A stretch of DNA of 64,000 nt from assembly GCA_000283575.1 (NCBI GenBank), contig AP012044.1:620001-684000 (forward strand). Reading direction: 5' to 3'. The notes under the pieces are model-generated. The model did no database searches. It saw only the letters and a program-made list of their open reading frames with translations, and was not told the origin of the DNA. Of this stretch, positions 18,774 to 27,300 are shown piece after piece (position 1 is the first letter of the stretch; each line of letters starts with the position of its first letter). The DNA is from Oscillibacter valericigenes Sjm18-20. Its GTDB lineage: Bacteria > Bacillota > Clostridia > Oscillospirales > Oscillospiraceae. The position numbers and the translations under genes are program-made.

Positions 18774-21404
18774 ATGAAAAAACTTGTAATTGGAATATTA
18801 GCTCATGTTGACGCGGGCAAGACCACTTTGACCGAGGGCCTTTTGTATGTCGGCGGGGCGCTTCGGAAGCTGGGCCGTGTGGACCATCGGGACGCGTTTC
18901 TGGATACCTTTGCGCTGGAACGGGAGCGGGGCATCACCATTTTTTCAAAGCAGGCGGTGCTTCCAATGGACGGCGTGGAGCTGACGCTGCTGGATACTCC
19001 CGGCCACGCGGACTTTTCCGCCGAGGCGGAGCGGACACTTCAGGTGTTGGATTGTGCGATTTTGGTGGTCAGCGGAGCGGACGGCGTCCAGGGTCACACC
19101 CTGACCCTCTGGCGGCTGCTGGAGCGGTACGGCGTGCCCACGTTTCTTTTCGTCAACAAGATGGACCAGCCAGGGACAGACCGGGCCGCGCTGATGGCGG
19201 AGCTGAAAAGCCGTCTGGACGGTGGCTGCGTGGATTTCTCCCGACCCGGAGTCGAGTGGGGGGAGGAGATCGCCCTTTGCGGCGAGGAGGCCATGGAAGA
19301 GTATCTGGCTTCCGGCCAGCTGAAGGACGAGACCGTTGCGGCGCTGGTGGGGGAGCGGAAACTGTTCCCCTGTATCTTCGGTGCGGCGCTGAAGCTGGTG
19401 GGGGTGGAGGAGCTGCTGGAGAGCCTGCCGCGGTTTGCCCCAATCCCGGCTTATGGGGACGTGTTCGGCGCAAAGGTCTATAAGATTTCACGTGATTCAC
19501 AGGGCGCGCGACTGACCCATCTGAAAGTCACCGGCGGGACGCTGCGGGTGAAGGATCTGCTCTCCGGCAGCCGGAACGGGGAGGACTGGCAGGAGAAGGC
19601 GGACCAGCTTCGCATCTACTCCGGTGCGAAGTTTCAGCCCACTGACGCGGCGAAGGCGGGGACGGTGTGCGCCGTCACGGGCCTCAGCCGCACTTCCCCC
19701 GGAGAGGGACTGGGGGTGGAGGCGGCGTCCGCGCCTCCAACGCTGGAACCGGCCCTGACCTGCCAGGTGCTCTTGCCGGACGGCTGCGACCCCCACACCG
19801 CGCTGACGCAGCTGCGGCAGCTTGAGGAGGAGGACCCCCAGCTCCATGTGGTTTGGAAGGAGCAGACCGGACGCATCAACGTCCAGCTGATGGGGACCAT
19901 CCAGCAGGAGATTTTGCAGCGGCTCTTAAAAGACCGGTTTGATCTGGACGTGACCTTCGGCCCGGGGGCCGTCGTCTATCGGGAGACCATCGGCGCCCCG
20001 GTGATCGGCATTGGGCATTTTGAGCCTCTGCGGCACTACGCGGAGGTCCACCTCCTGCTGGAGCCCTTGGAGCGGGGCGCGGGAGTGCGGTTTGCCACCG
20101 CCTGTCCGGAGGAGGTACTGGCCTCCGGCTGGCAGCGGTTGATACTGAGCCATCTGGCCGGGCGGAGCCACCTTGGCGTCCTTACCGGCGCGCCCATCAC
20201 GGACATGAAGATCACTCTCCTTGCGGGCCGGGCCCACGAAAAGCACACCGAGGGCGGTGACTTCCGTCAGGCTGCCTGGCGCGCCGTGCGGCAGGGCTTG
20301 ATGTCCGCCCAAAGCGTCCTGCTGGAGCCCTGGTACGATTTCCGCCTCACGGTCCCCGCTGCCCAGACGGGCCGTGCCATGGCGGATATCCAGCGCATGG
20401 GCGGAGACTTTGCTCCGCCGGAGACGGAGGGGGAGGACGCCCTGATAATCGGCGGGGCACCGGTGTCGGCCCTGCGGGACTATGCGGCGGAGATGACTGC
20501 CTATACGAAGGGACGGGGCCGGCTTGTATGTGTCCCCGGCGGCTACCGGCCCTGTCAAAGGCAGGAGGCCGTTGTGGAAGCGGCGGGATACGACCCGGAA
20601 CGGGATCTGGAAAACCCGGCGGACTCCATCTTCTGTGCCCACGGCGCGGGATATCTGGTGAAGTGGAGCGACGTCCCTGCCCACGCCCACGTGGACAGCA
20701 TTGTGCACCTGGGCGGGAGGCCCGCCGGGGAACGCACGGCGGCCACCGCCGTCCGCTCCGCGTCCTACGCCGGAACCGCGGAGCAGGATAGAGAGTTGCA
20801 GGCCATTTTTGAGCGGACTTACGGCCCGGTCAGGCACCGAACCTTTCACAGGCCGTTGCCCGAGGCATCCGGTGAAGTGGAGCGAAGCGCCTCGTCCCGG
20901 CCCGCGGGGCCGGAATACCTGCTGGTGGACGGATACAACGTGATTTTTGCCTGGGACGAGCTGAAAACCGTGGCCGCGGAGCGGCTGGACGCCGCGCGGC
21001 GGGCGCTGTGCGACCTGATGAGCGACTATCAGGGTTTTCGCAAATGCGAGGTGATCGTGGTGTTTGACGCTTATAAGGTCAAAGGCGGAATCGAAAAGGT
21101 GGAAAAGTATCATAATATCCATGTGGTTTATACGAAGGAGGCGGAGACGGCGGACGCCTACATCGAGCGGACCACCTATCAGATCGGACGGGAGCACCGG
21201 GTCCGGGTGGTTTCCTCCGACGGAGCTGAACAGGTGATCATTCTGGGCCACGGGGCGCTGCGGGTCTCCGCCGCCGGCTTCCACGACGAGATGGTCCAGA
21301 CCTCGGGGGAGATCAGGAGCATTTTGCAGAAAAACAATCTGGCTGGAAAGGCCCGCCCCATGCGGGAGGCAATGACGAAAGCGATGGAAGAAAAGAAAGA
21401 ATAG
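18774..21404 (+). CDS. TetM-like ribosomal translation GTPase fused to a Rae1/YacP-type NYN endonuclease domain
   Basis: 876 residues. Residues 1-about 640 follow the EF-G/ribosomal-protection architecture: G1 GILAHVDAGKTT, G3 DTPGHADF, G4 NKMD, then a domain IV region with ERGAGVRF and a domain V region (LLEPWYDFRLTVP, residue about 515). After a linker of about 60 residues a NYN/PIN-like nuclease begins at residue 714 (EYLLVDGYNVIFAW) with the acidic triad Asp719, Asp765 and Asp794. YacP/Rae1 of Bacillus cuts mRNA in the ribosomal A site, so the fusion would bring a nuclease to the same site through a ribosome-binding GTPase. It might act in ribosome rescue, antibiotic response or mRNA decay. 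The ATG at 18774 has GGCGGAG upstream; a TTG at 18750 is only about 9 bases from the inferred transcription start. Annotation as simple tetracycline resistance would be premature. Confidence 0.85.
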   Translation: MKKLVIGILAHVDAGKTTLTEGLLYVGGALRKLGRVDHRDAFLDTFALERERGITIFSKQAVLPMDGVELTLLDTPGHADFSAEAERTLQVLDCAILVVSGADGVQGHTLTLWRLLERYGVPTFLFVNKMDQPGTDRAALMAELKSRLDGGCVDFSRPGVEWGEEIALCGEEAMEEYLASGQLKDETVAALVGERKLFPCIFGAALKLVGVEELLESLPRFAPIPAYGDVFGAKVYKISRDSQGARLTHLKVTGGTLRVKDLLSGSRNGEDWQEKADQLRIYSGAKFQPTDAAKAGTVCAVTGLSRTSPGEGLGVEAASAPPTLEPALTCQVLLPDGCDPHTALTQLRQLEEEDPQLHVVWKEQTGRINVQLMGTIQQEILQRLLKDRFDLDVTFGPGAVVYRETIGAPVIGIGHFEPLRHYAEVHLLLEPLERGAGVRFATACPEEVLASGWQRLILSHLAGRSHLGVLTGAPITDMKITLLAGRAHEKHTEGGDFRQAAWRAVRQGLMSAQSVLLEPWYDFRLTVPAAQTGRAMADIQRMGGDFAPPETEGEDALIIGGAPVSALRDYAAEMTAYTKGRGRLVCVPGGYRPCQRQEAVVEAAGYDPERDLENPADSIFCAHGAGYLVKWSDVPAHAHVDSIVHLGGRPAGERTAATAVRSASYAGTAEQDRELQAIFERTYGPVRHRTFHRPLPEASGEVERSASSRPAGPEYLLVDGYNVIFAWDELKTVAAERLDAARRALCDLMSDYQGFRKCEVIVVFDAYKVKGGIEKVEKYHNIHVVYTKEAETADAYIERTTYQIGREHRVRVVSSDGAEQVIILGHGALRVSAAGFHDEMVQTSGEIRSILQKNNLAGKARPMREAMTKAMEEKKE

Positions 21405-21576
21405 CGGTTCGGAGCATAGGGAAGAAAACCGCCGTATAACACGTGTAAATTGAAACCCAACTGTTATAAAAAATTATGAAAAAAGTTTTACAGATATGTA
21501 ATACTTTTTTGCCCTGTGCCGTACTGCCGCTTGACACTTTTTGAAGGAGATTTTGAGTTGGGGAGATAAAACGCAG

Positions 21577-22015
21577 ATGCAGGAAAAGTACCGGGAAAAT
21601 AAATACCGCGATCTGTTAATTTGCGTGGATGGATATGACCACCCGATTCCGACAGGATGGCTGGTTTATCCGGGCCTAGGGCGGGCGGTCCGGTTCCACG
21701 GAACGGTCCGGCTCCTGAGGGATGTGGAGACGCTGCTGGATGAGCTGCGTTTTCCGGAGACGTTTTCCCGCCTCCGCAGATTCCGTCTCCTGCCGGAGGC
21801 GACGCCGGAGCCAGCGGCCACCGTGCCGGACACGGGGCGGACCGGCCACATTCCGCCTGCGAATTCTGCTTTTGCAGAATGCCAGCTGACAGGGGACGGT
21901 GCAGTGGTTGGAGGGGCGGCGGAGTATGCCGTTTCGCAGCACACTGGAGCTGCTGTTCCTTCTGGATAATATCTTGCTTACCGGCGGAGAGGAGCAGCCT
22001 TCCCCCAGATGTTGA
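21577..22015 (+). pseudogene. Decayed hypothetical gene (frameshift plus nonsense codon)
   Basis: An ATG at 21577 with GGGGAGA upstream opens a 130-codon frame. Its first 70 codons look coding (YRDLLICVDGYDHPIPTGWLVY, then LLRDVETLLDELRFPE). After about 21840 this frame loses sense. The +1 frame from 21845 reads ATFRLRILLLQNAS, a TGA at 21887-21889 where a Trp would fit, then QGTVQWLEGRRSMPFRSTLE up to a TGA ending at 22015. The pattern suggests one frameshift and one nonsense mutation. I know the second half only as a pattern in gut-Clostridia hypothetical proteins; the function is unknown. Confidence 0.5.
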
Positions 22016-22047
22016 CCGCCGCCTCGGATGACTTTTATGAAATTGCT

Positions 22048-22076
22048 GAAACGCCCCGACAGCGTCCGGGCGTTTC
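22048..22076 (+). terminator. Rho-independent terminator
   Basis: GAAACGCCC and GGGCGTTTC form a 9-base stem followed by ACTTTGTTTTT. It ends the hypothetical gene upstream of the yqzL-recO promoter. Confidence 0.8.
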
Positions 22077-22105
22077 ACTTTGTTTTTGGAAACCGGCGGC
22101 GCCTC

Positions 22106-22134
22106 TTGCGGACTTGCCGCGGCCTTGTTATAAT
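22106..22134 (+). promoter_or_regulatory. Promoter of yqzL-recO-mutS2
   Basis: TTGCGG (22106-22111), 17 bases, TATAAT (22129-22134), about 120 bases before the small yqzL-like gene. Confidence 0.75.
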
Positions 22135-22253
22135 GAACAGTATATCGGAGAAGGGATTTACCGCGGCGGGAGTGTCCCTCCCGGGGTGTTCACAGGCATT
22201 TCCAGCCATGTTTTCGACAAAATCGGCCATACTAACCGGAGAGGTGATAAAAC

Positions 22254-22358
22254 ATGACGGTTGAGACTTGCTGGACCCTGTTCTGGGCTACCGGCGCACC
22301 GGAATACTACGCAATGTACCGGGAATTTCTGGAGGCGGAACCATGGGCGAACTTGTGA
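22254..22358 (+). CDS. yqzL: YqzL-family small protein
   Basis: A 34-codon gene with a good GGAGAGGTG site upstream. It starts MTVETCWTLFWATGAPEYYA and is rich in Trp and Tyr. In Bacillus a small protein, YqzL, lies directly before recO and has the same W-x-x-F-x-x-TG pattern. Its stop overlaps the recO start by 16 bases, which implies translational coupling. Function is unknown. The assignment rests on position, size and the short motif. Confidence 0.65.
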   Translation: MTVETCWTLFWATGAPEYYAMYREFLEAEPWANL

Positions 22359-23095
22359 CGCGCGGCATGGTGCTGCGGGAGACGGAGACAAAAGAATCGG
22401 ATGAGATTCTCACCGTGCTCACCCCCGACCACGGGAAGATCCCCGTGATCGCCAAGGGCGCGCGGCGCAAGTCCTGCCGCTTTGCAGCCGCCTGCCAGAC
22501 ACTGGCCTACAGTGAGCTGGGCCTGACACACCGGGGGGACTGGTACTATTTGAATGAAGGAACCACTCTGGCGCTGTTCGACGGCCTGCGGGCAGATTTT
22601 GAGGCGCTGGCGCTGGGCTTTTACTTCGCGGAGCTGACGGAGGCCGTCTCCTCCCCGGAAATTCCGGCGCCGGAGCTTCTGAACCACCTGCTCAACGGGC
22701 TTTACGCTCTGGATACCCTGAAAAAGCCCCGGGAACTGGCAAAGCCTGCCTTTGAGTTGAGGCTGATGTGTCTTGCGGGATACGAGCCGCTGGCAGACGG
22801 GTGCGCCGTCTGCGGCGCGGAAGACCCGGCGGATGCACGTCTGGACCCGGTGCAGGGCGTTTTGCGCTGCGCCGCCTGCGGCGGAATGGGAAATGGGGGA
22901 ACACTCCCGCTGTGCCCGGAGGCGGTGGCCGCCCTGCGGCATATCGTCTATGGAGCTCCCGGACGGCTCTATGCCTTTACATTGACGGGAGAGGGACAAA
23001 ACCAGCTCTCCGACGCGGCGGAGCGATATGTGGCCGTCCAGTTGGAGAGGGGATTCCGGACGCTGGACTATTACAAAAGCCTGTCGAATTTATGA
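22343..23095 (+). CDS. recO: DNA repair protein RecO
   Basis: 250 residues. It begins with an OB-fold (TRGMVLRETETKESDEILTV) and then a helical region with a zinc site: CAVCGA near residue 153 and CAACGG near residue 174. RecO loads RecA onto SSB-coated DNA with RecR. The ATG at 22343 has GGAGGCGG upstream; the longer frame from 22268 is the out-of-frame overlap with the yqzL-like gene. mutS2 follows after 45 bases. Confidence 0.93.
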   Translation: MGELVTRGMVLRETETKESDEILTVLTPDHGKIPVIAKGARRKSCRFAAACQTLAYSELGLTHRGDWYYLNEGTTLALFDGLRADFEALALGFYFAELTEAVSSPEIPAPELLNHLLNGLYALDTLKKPRELAKPAFELRLMCLAGYEPLADGCAVCGAEDPADARLDPVQGVLRCAACGGMGNGGTLPLCPEAVAALRHIVYGAPGRLYAFTLTGEGQNQLSDAAERYVAVQLERGFRTLDYYKSLSNL

Positions 23096-23140
23096 TACAT
23101 TTTGTACTGTTTCGGATGTTTTATACGAAAAGGATTGATT

Positions 23141-25528
23141 ATGAGCGAATTATTTGAAAAATCCATGCGGACGTTGGAGCTGCCTCAGGTGCTGACGCTG
23201 CTGGCGGCGCAGGCGGTCAGCGACGAGGCGAAGCGCCGCGCGCTGGCTCTGACGCCGGAGACGGAGCCGGAGGAGGTTTTGCGGCTTCTGGACCAGACCG
23301 ACGCGGCCAGGGAGATGATCGGACTTCGGGGCAGTCCGTCCTTCTCCGGGCTCAAGCCGGTGCGGGAGGCACTGGACCGGGCGGACCGGGGCGGCGGCCT
23401 GAATACCCGGGAGCTTTTGACCATTGCGGGCCTTTTGACCGCGGCGCGGCGGACCCGTGAGTATTTCAACGCCGACACCGGGGAAAAGAGCGCTATTGAC
23501 CATCTGTTTCTATCCCTCCACGGCAACCGCTTTCTGGAGGACCGGATCAAGTCCGTCATTCTGGACGAGGATACCATCTCCGACAATGCGAGCCCCGAAC
23601 TGAATGATATCCGCCGGAAGATGCGGGCGGCTCAGGCGAAGAGCCGTCAGGTTCTACAGCGCATCATATCCTCCCCGTCCTACAGCAAGGTCCTTCAGGA
23701 GAGCCTCATCACCCAGCGGGACGGGCGGTTTGTGGTACCGGTGAAGGCAGAGCAGAAGGCGGCGCTGCCGGGCCTTGTCCATGATGTATCCTCCACCGGG
23801 GCCACGCTGTTCGTGGAGCCCATGGGGGTGGTTCAGGCCAACAACGAGTACATTGAGCTGGAGGCCAGGGAAAAGAAGGAGATCGAGCGTATCCTTGCGG
23901 AGCTGTCCGCCGACGCGGCAAACCATCGGGAGGATATCCAGTGGGACTATGACGCGCTGGTCCATCTGGACCTGATCTTCGCCAGAGGCCAACTTTCCTA
24001 TAAGCTGGACGGTGTCCGTCCGGAGATCCGGCGGGACGGAGCCATCGTTTTGCGAAAGGCCCGCCACCCCCTGCTGGACCGGGCAAAAGCGGTCCCCATC
24101 GACATCGAACTGGGGGACAGCTTTGATACGCTTGTTATCACCGGCCCCAATACCGGAGGTAAGACCGTCAGCCTGAAGACCCTGGGCCTTTTGACGCTGA
24201 TGGCCCAGTGTGGACTTCATATCCCGGCGGCGTCAGGGAGCCAGATCTCCGTTTATGAGCGGGTGCTGGCGGACGTGGGCGACGAGCAGAGCATTGAGCA
24301 GAGTCTGTCGACCTTCTCTGCCCACATGACCAGCATTGTACGGATTCTGCAAGAGACGGACCAAAGGACGCTGGTGCTGTTTGACGAGCTGGGCGCGGGG
24401 ACCGACCCGGTGGAGGGTGCGGCGCTGGCCATCGCCATCATTCAGCAAGTGCGGCGTTTCGGCGCGAAGCTGGCGGCCACCACCCACTATGCGGAGCTCA
24501 AAACCTTTGCCATGACCACCGCGGGGGTGGAAAACGCGTCCTGCGAATTTGACGTGGAGAGCCTGCAGCCCACCTACCGACTGCTCATCGGAATTCCGGG
24601 AAAATCCAATGCGTTTGCGATTTCCAGGCGGTTGGGCCTGCCGGACGACGTGGTGGAGGACGCAAAGGCCCAGATGGCCGGAGACAGCGTCCGATTTGAG
24701 GACGTGCTGACCCAGCTGGAGCAAAAGCGCCAGGCGCTGGAGAAAAAACAGGTGGAGGTGGACCGCCTCTATCAGCAGCGGGAGGAGGATGCCCGTAAGG
24801 GCCGGGAATTCCGCACGCAGATGGAGCGGGCCCGGGACAATGCCCGCAGCCGGGGAGAGGCGGACGCCCGCCGTATCCTGCGGGACGCGAAGGCCGCGGC
24901 GGATCAGACCATGAATGAATTGGCGGAGCTGCGCAGGCAGCAGGCCAAGGCCGATGCCGCCCAGAATCTCAATGAGGCCCAGGCCGCTATTCGCCGGGGG
25001 TTGAACGAGGCGGAGGAAAAGCTCCGCAGCCGTGAGTTTGCGCCGGAACCCATCCCCAGGCCCAGCCGCCCCATTCAAAAGGGCGATCAGGTGGAGATTC
25101 CCGGCGTGAAGACCCTGGCGGAGGTGGTCTCTGTGGGAAAGGATGGCGTACTCCAGCTGCAGGCGGGCCGGATGAAAATGACCGTGAAAGCAAACGAGGT
25201 GCGGCTGGTGGAAGAACCGGCCGGAAGGAAGAAGCCCGCTGTCTCCATCCGGCCTCATGCGGCGCAGCAGCTGCTGCGGACCGCGGCCTCCAGCGAACTG
25301 GACATCCGGGGTATGGAGAGCATCGAGGCGGAGAGCGTGGTGGAGAATTTTCTCTCCGCCGCCGTGATGGGGCGGTTGGAAACCGTCACTATCATCCACG
25401 GAAAGGGCACAGGAGTTTTGAGGAAAACCGTCCACGACATTTTGCGGCGAAACAAGGCGGTCAAGAGCTTTCGCCTCGGCGTCTACGGCGAGGGCGAGGC
25501 AGGTGTCACTGTGGTGACGCTGAAATAA
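23141..25528 (+). CDS. mutS2: MutS2 / RqcU (Smr-domain ATPase)
   Basis: 795 residues. It has the MutS core without mismatch-recognition domain I, Walker A GPNTGGKT (about residue 331), Walker B LFDELGAGTDP (about 412), a long coiled coil (about 520-640) and a C-terminal Smr domain with LDIRGMES and IIHGKGTGVLR. In Bacillus MutS2 splits collided ribosomes or cleaves at branched DNA. Its position in the yqzL-recO transcript and close to a ribosome-targeted GTPase-nuclease is worth noting. The ATG at 23141 begins the family similarity. Confidence 0.95.
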   Translation: MSELFEKSMRTLELPQVLTLLAAQAVSDEAKRRALALTPETEPEEVLRLLDQTDAAREMIGLRGSPSFSGLKPVREALDRADRGGGLNTRELLTIAGLLTAARRTREYFNADTGEKSAIDHLFLSLHGNRFLEDRIKSVILDEDTISDNASPELNDIRRKMRAAQAKSRQVLQRIISSPSYSKVLQESLITQRDGRFVVPVKAEQKAALPGLVHDVSSTGATLFVEPMGVVQANNEYIELEAREKKEIERILAELSADAANHREDIQWDYDALVHLDLIFARGQLSYKLDGVRPEIRRDGAIVLRKARHPLLDRAKAVPIDIELGDSFDTLVITGPNTGGKTVSLKTLGLLTLMAQCGLHIPAASGSQISVYERVLADVGDEQSIEQSLSTFSAHMTSIVRILQETDQRTLVLFDELGAGTDPVEGAALAIAIIQQVRRFGAKLAATTHYAELKTFAMTTAGVENASCEFDVESLQPTYRLLIGIPGKSNAFAISRRLGLPDDVVEDAKAQMAGDSVRFEDVLTQLEQKRQALEKKQVEVDRLYQQREEDARKGREFRTQMERARDNARSRGEADARRILRDAKAAADQTMNELAELRRQQAKADAAQNLNEAQAAIRRGLNEAEEKLRSREFAPEPIPRPSRPIQKGDQVEIPGVKTLAEVVSVGKDGVLQLQAGRMKMTVKANEVRLVEEPAGRKKPAVSIRPHAAQQLLRTAASSELDIRGMESIEAESVVENFLSAAVMGRLETVTIIHGKGTGVLRKTVHDILRRNKAVKSFRLGVYGEGEAGVTVVTLK

Positions 25529-25547
25529 TAAGCGTTCGTTTATGTGC

Positions 25548-25569
25548 GGCCCCCGCCGTAGCGGGGGCC
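25548..25569. terminator. GC-rich hairpin after mutS2
   Basis: GGCCCCCGC and GCGGGGGCC with a CGTA loop form a perfect 9-base stem. It is followed by AAAAAAATTTA rather than a T-run, so termination on the plus strand is not certain. It separates mutS2 from the uridine phosphorylase gene. Confidence 0.55.
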
Positions 25570-25594
25570 AAAAAAATTTAATGAGGTGAGGAAC

Positions 25595-26368
25595 ATGCAC
25601 GATTTGCCGAAACAATACCATATTCAGTGTGCTCCAGGGGATGTGGGCCGCTACTGCATTCTGCCCGGGGATCCGGGCCGCGTACCTTCTATCGCCGCTC
25701 TGCTGGACGGCGCGGAGAAGGTGGCCCAGAACCGAGAGTTCACTACTTATACCGGCACATTGTTGGGGGAGAAGGTCTCCGTCTGCTCCACCGGCATCGG
25801 CGGACCCTCCGCCTCCATCGCTATGGAGGAACTGGTAAAGTGCGGCGCGGACACCTTTATTCGCACCGGTACCTGCGGCGGCATCGCGCTGGACGTGAAA
25901 TCCGGCGATATCGTGGTGGCCACGGCGGCGATCCGGTTCGAGCACACCAGTCTGGAATACGCCCCCATTGAGTTCCCCGCCGTGGCGGATTTCGGCATCA
26001 CCGGCTTTTTGGCGGAGGCCACGAAGAAGCTGGGCTACCCCCTCCATACCGGCGTCGTCCAGTGCAAGGACAGCTTCTACGGCCAGCACAGCCCCGAGAA
26101 GTCCCCGGTCTACTATGAGCTTCAGCAGAAGTGGGAAAGCTGGAAACGTCTGGGCGTGAAGGCCAGTGAGATGGAGTCCGCCGCTTTGTTCGTGGTGGCG
26201 TCGGCGCTGGGCGTGCGGTGCGGCTCCTGCTTCCATGTGGTGTGGAATCAGGAGCGGGAAAAGGCGGGTCTGGATCAGGACATGAGCGAGGATACCACCA
26301 CCTCCGTCAAGGTGGCGGTGGAGGCTCTGAAGCTGCAGATCAAGGCCGATCAGGCGGAAAAAAAGTGA
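25595..26368 (+). CDS. udp: Uridine phosphorylase (nucleoside phosphorylase family)
   Basis: 257 residues of the PNP/UDP family, splitting uridine to uracil and ribose 1-phosphate. Visible are ILPGDPGRV (phosphate-binding, residue about 22), [16 protein letters not shown] (about 67), RTGTCGGI (about 92) and the substrate motif [10 protein letters not shown] (about 190). The ATG at 25595 is preceded by TGAGGTGAGG; an in-frame GTG at 25586 lies inside that ribosome site. The MscS gene follows after seven bases. Confidence 0.9.
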   Translation: MHDLPKQYHIQCAPGDVGRYCILPGDPGRVPSIAALLDGAEKVAQNREFTTYTGTLLGEKVSVCSTGIGGPSASIAMEELVKCGADTFIRTGTCGGIALDVKSGDIVVATAAIRFEHTSLEYAPIEFPAVADFGITGFLAEATKKLGYPLHTGVVQCKDSFYGQHSPEKSPVYYELQQKWESWKRLGVKASEMESAALFVVASALGVRCGSCFHVVWNQEREKAGLDQDMSEDTTTSVKVAVEALKLQIKADQAEKK

Positions 26369-26375
26369 GGCGCGC

Positions 26376-27200
26376 ATGAATTTTACGGGCCTGTGGAATA
26401 TGGCGCTGCCGGGTGTGGCAACGGTGACCGTCGGCCGGCTGGTATCCGCCGTCATCACGCTGCTGATCTGCCTGATTGTCATTCGAATCGTCATGAAGCT
26501 GCTGTACCGGATCGTAAGGCGCACCAAGCTGGACGAACGGGTGCAGAAGTACCTGCTGACGGGGCTGAAGCTGGTGCTATACCTTGTCACGCTTATCATC
26601 GTGGCGGATACGCTGGGAATCAATTCCTCGTCTCTGGTGGCGCTGCTGAGCGTGGCCTCGCTGGGCGTTACCCTTGCGGCGGAGGATATACTGGGCAACG
26701 TGGCCGGCGGGTTGGTGCTGCTTTCCTCCCATCCTTTTGCAATCGGGGATTTCATCGAGACCGACGGCGTCTCCGGTACGGTGGAGGAGATCACCCTGAA
26801 CCATACGAAGCTGGTGACGCCGGAGGGGCTGACGGTTCTGGTTCCCAACAAGGCGCTGTCCGCCGGCAAGCTGACGAATTACACCGCGCTGGGTCGCCGC
26901 CGGGTCTGCCGGAAGGTAACCGCGTCCTATGATGCGCCCACGGAGACAGTGAAGTCCGCCTGCCGTCTGGCACTGGAGCGGACGGACGATAAGCTGGCCG
27001 ACCCCGCTCCCACGGTCTATTTGACGGATTACCAGTCCAGCGCCATCGAATACAGCGTATACTGCTGGTCTACGCCGGAGAACTACTGGAACGTGTATCT
27101 GAGCCTTGGCGAAAACCTGCGGAGCGCGTTTGAGGAGAAGCGGGTAGAGATGACCTATAACCACCTGAACGTCCACATTTTAAACGAAGAAAAAGCATAA
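26376..27200 (+). CDS. MscS-family mechanosensitive channel
   Basis: A 274-residue channel with three membrane segments in the first 120 residues. The Gly/Ala-rich pore helix (ALLSVASLGVTLAAEDILGNVAGG) leads into a beta domain (FAIGDFIETDGVSGTVEEI). It opens on membrane tension to release solutes under hypo-osmotic shock. GTGAGG precedes the ATG. It may be co-transcribed with udp. Confidence 0.92.
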   Translation: MNFTGLWNMALPGVATVTVGRLVSAVITLLICLIVIRIVMKLLYRIVRRTKLDERVQKYLLTGLKLVLYLVTLIIVADTLGINSSSLVALLSVASLGVTLAAEDILGNVAGGLVLLSSHPFAIGDFIETDGVSGTVEEITLNHTKLVTPEGLTVLVPNKALSAGKLTNYTALGRRRVCRKVTASYDAPTETVKSACRLALERTDDKLADPAPTVYLTDYQSSAIEYSVYCWSTPENYWNVYLSLGENLRSAFEEKRVEMTYNHLNVHILNEEKA

Positions 27201-27218
27201 GACAGGCAAAAAAGAATG

Positions 27219-27259
27219 AAAGCCCCGTGGGATTTCAACAAAATCTCGCGGGACTTTTT
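27219..27259 (+). terminator. Terminator after the MscS gene
   Basis: AAAGCCCCGTGGGATTT pairs with AAATCTCGCGGGACTTT through a short loop, with G-T pairs, and ends in TTTTT. Confidence 0.7.
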
Positions 27260-27300
27260 GCAATTGGCATATAGATTATTAGAAGCAAAGAACGCGGAAA

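Noticed and set aside
18774..21404. Classical tetracycline-resistance gene tet(M/W/O)
   Set aside because: The GTPase part is of that family, but the nuclease fusion, the short leader and the chromosomal housekeeping context do not fit a typical acquired resistance gene. Resistance is possible but unsupported.
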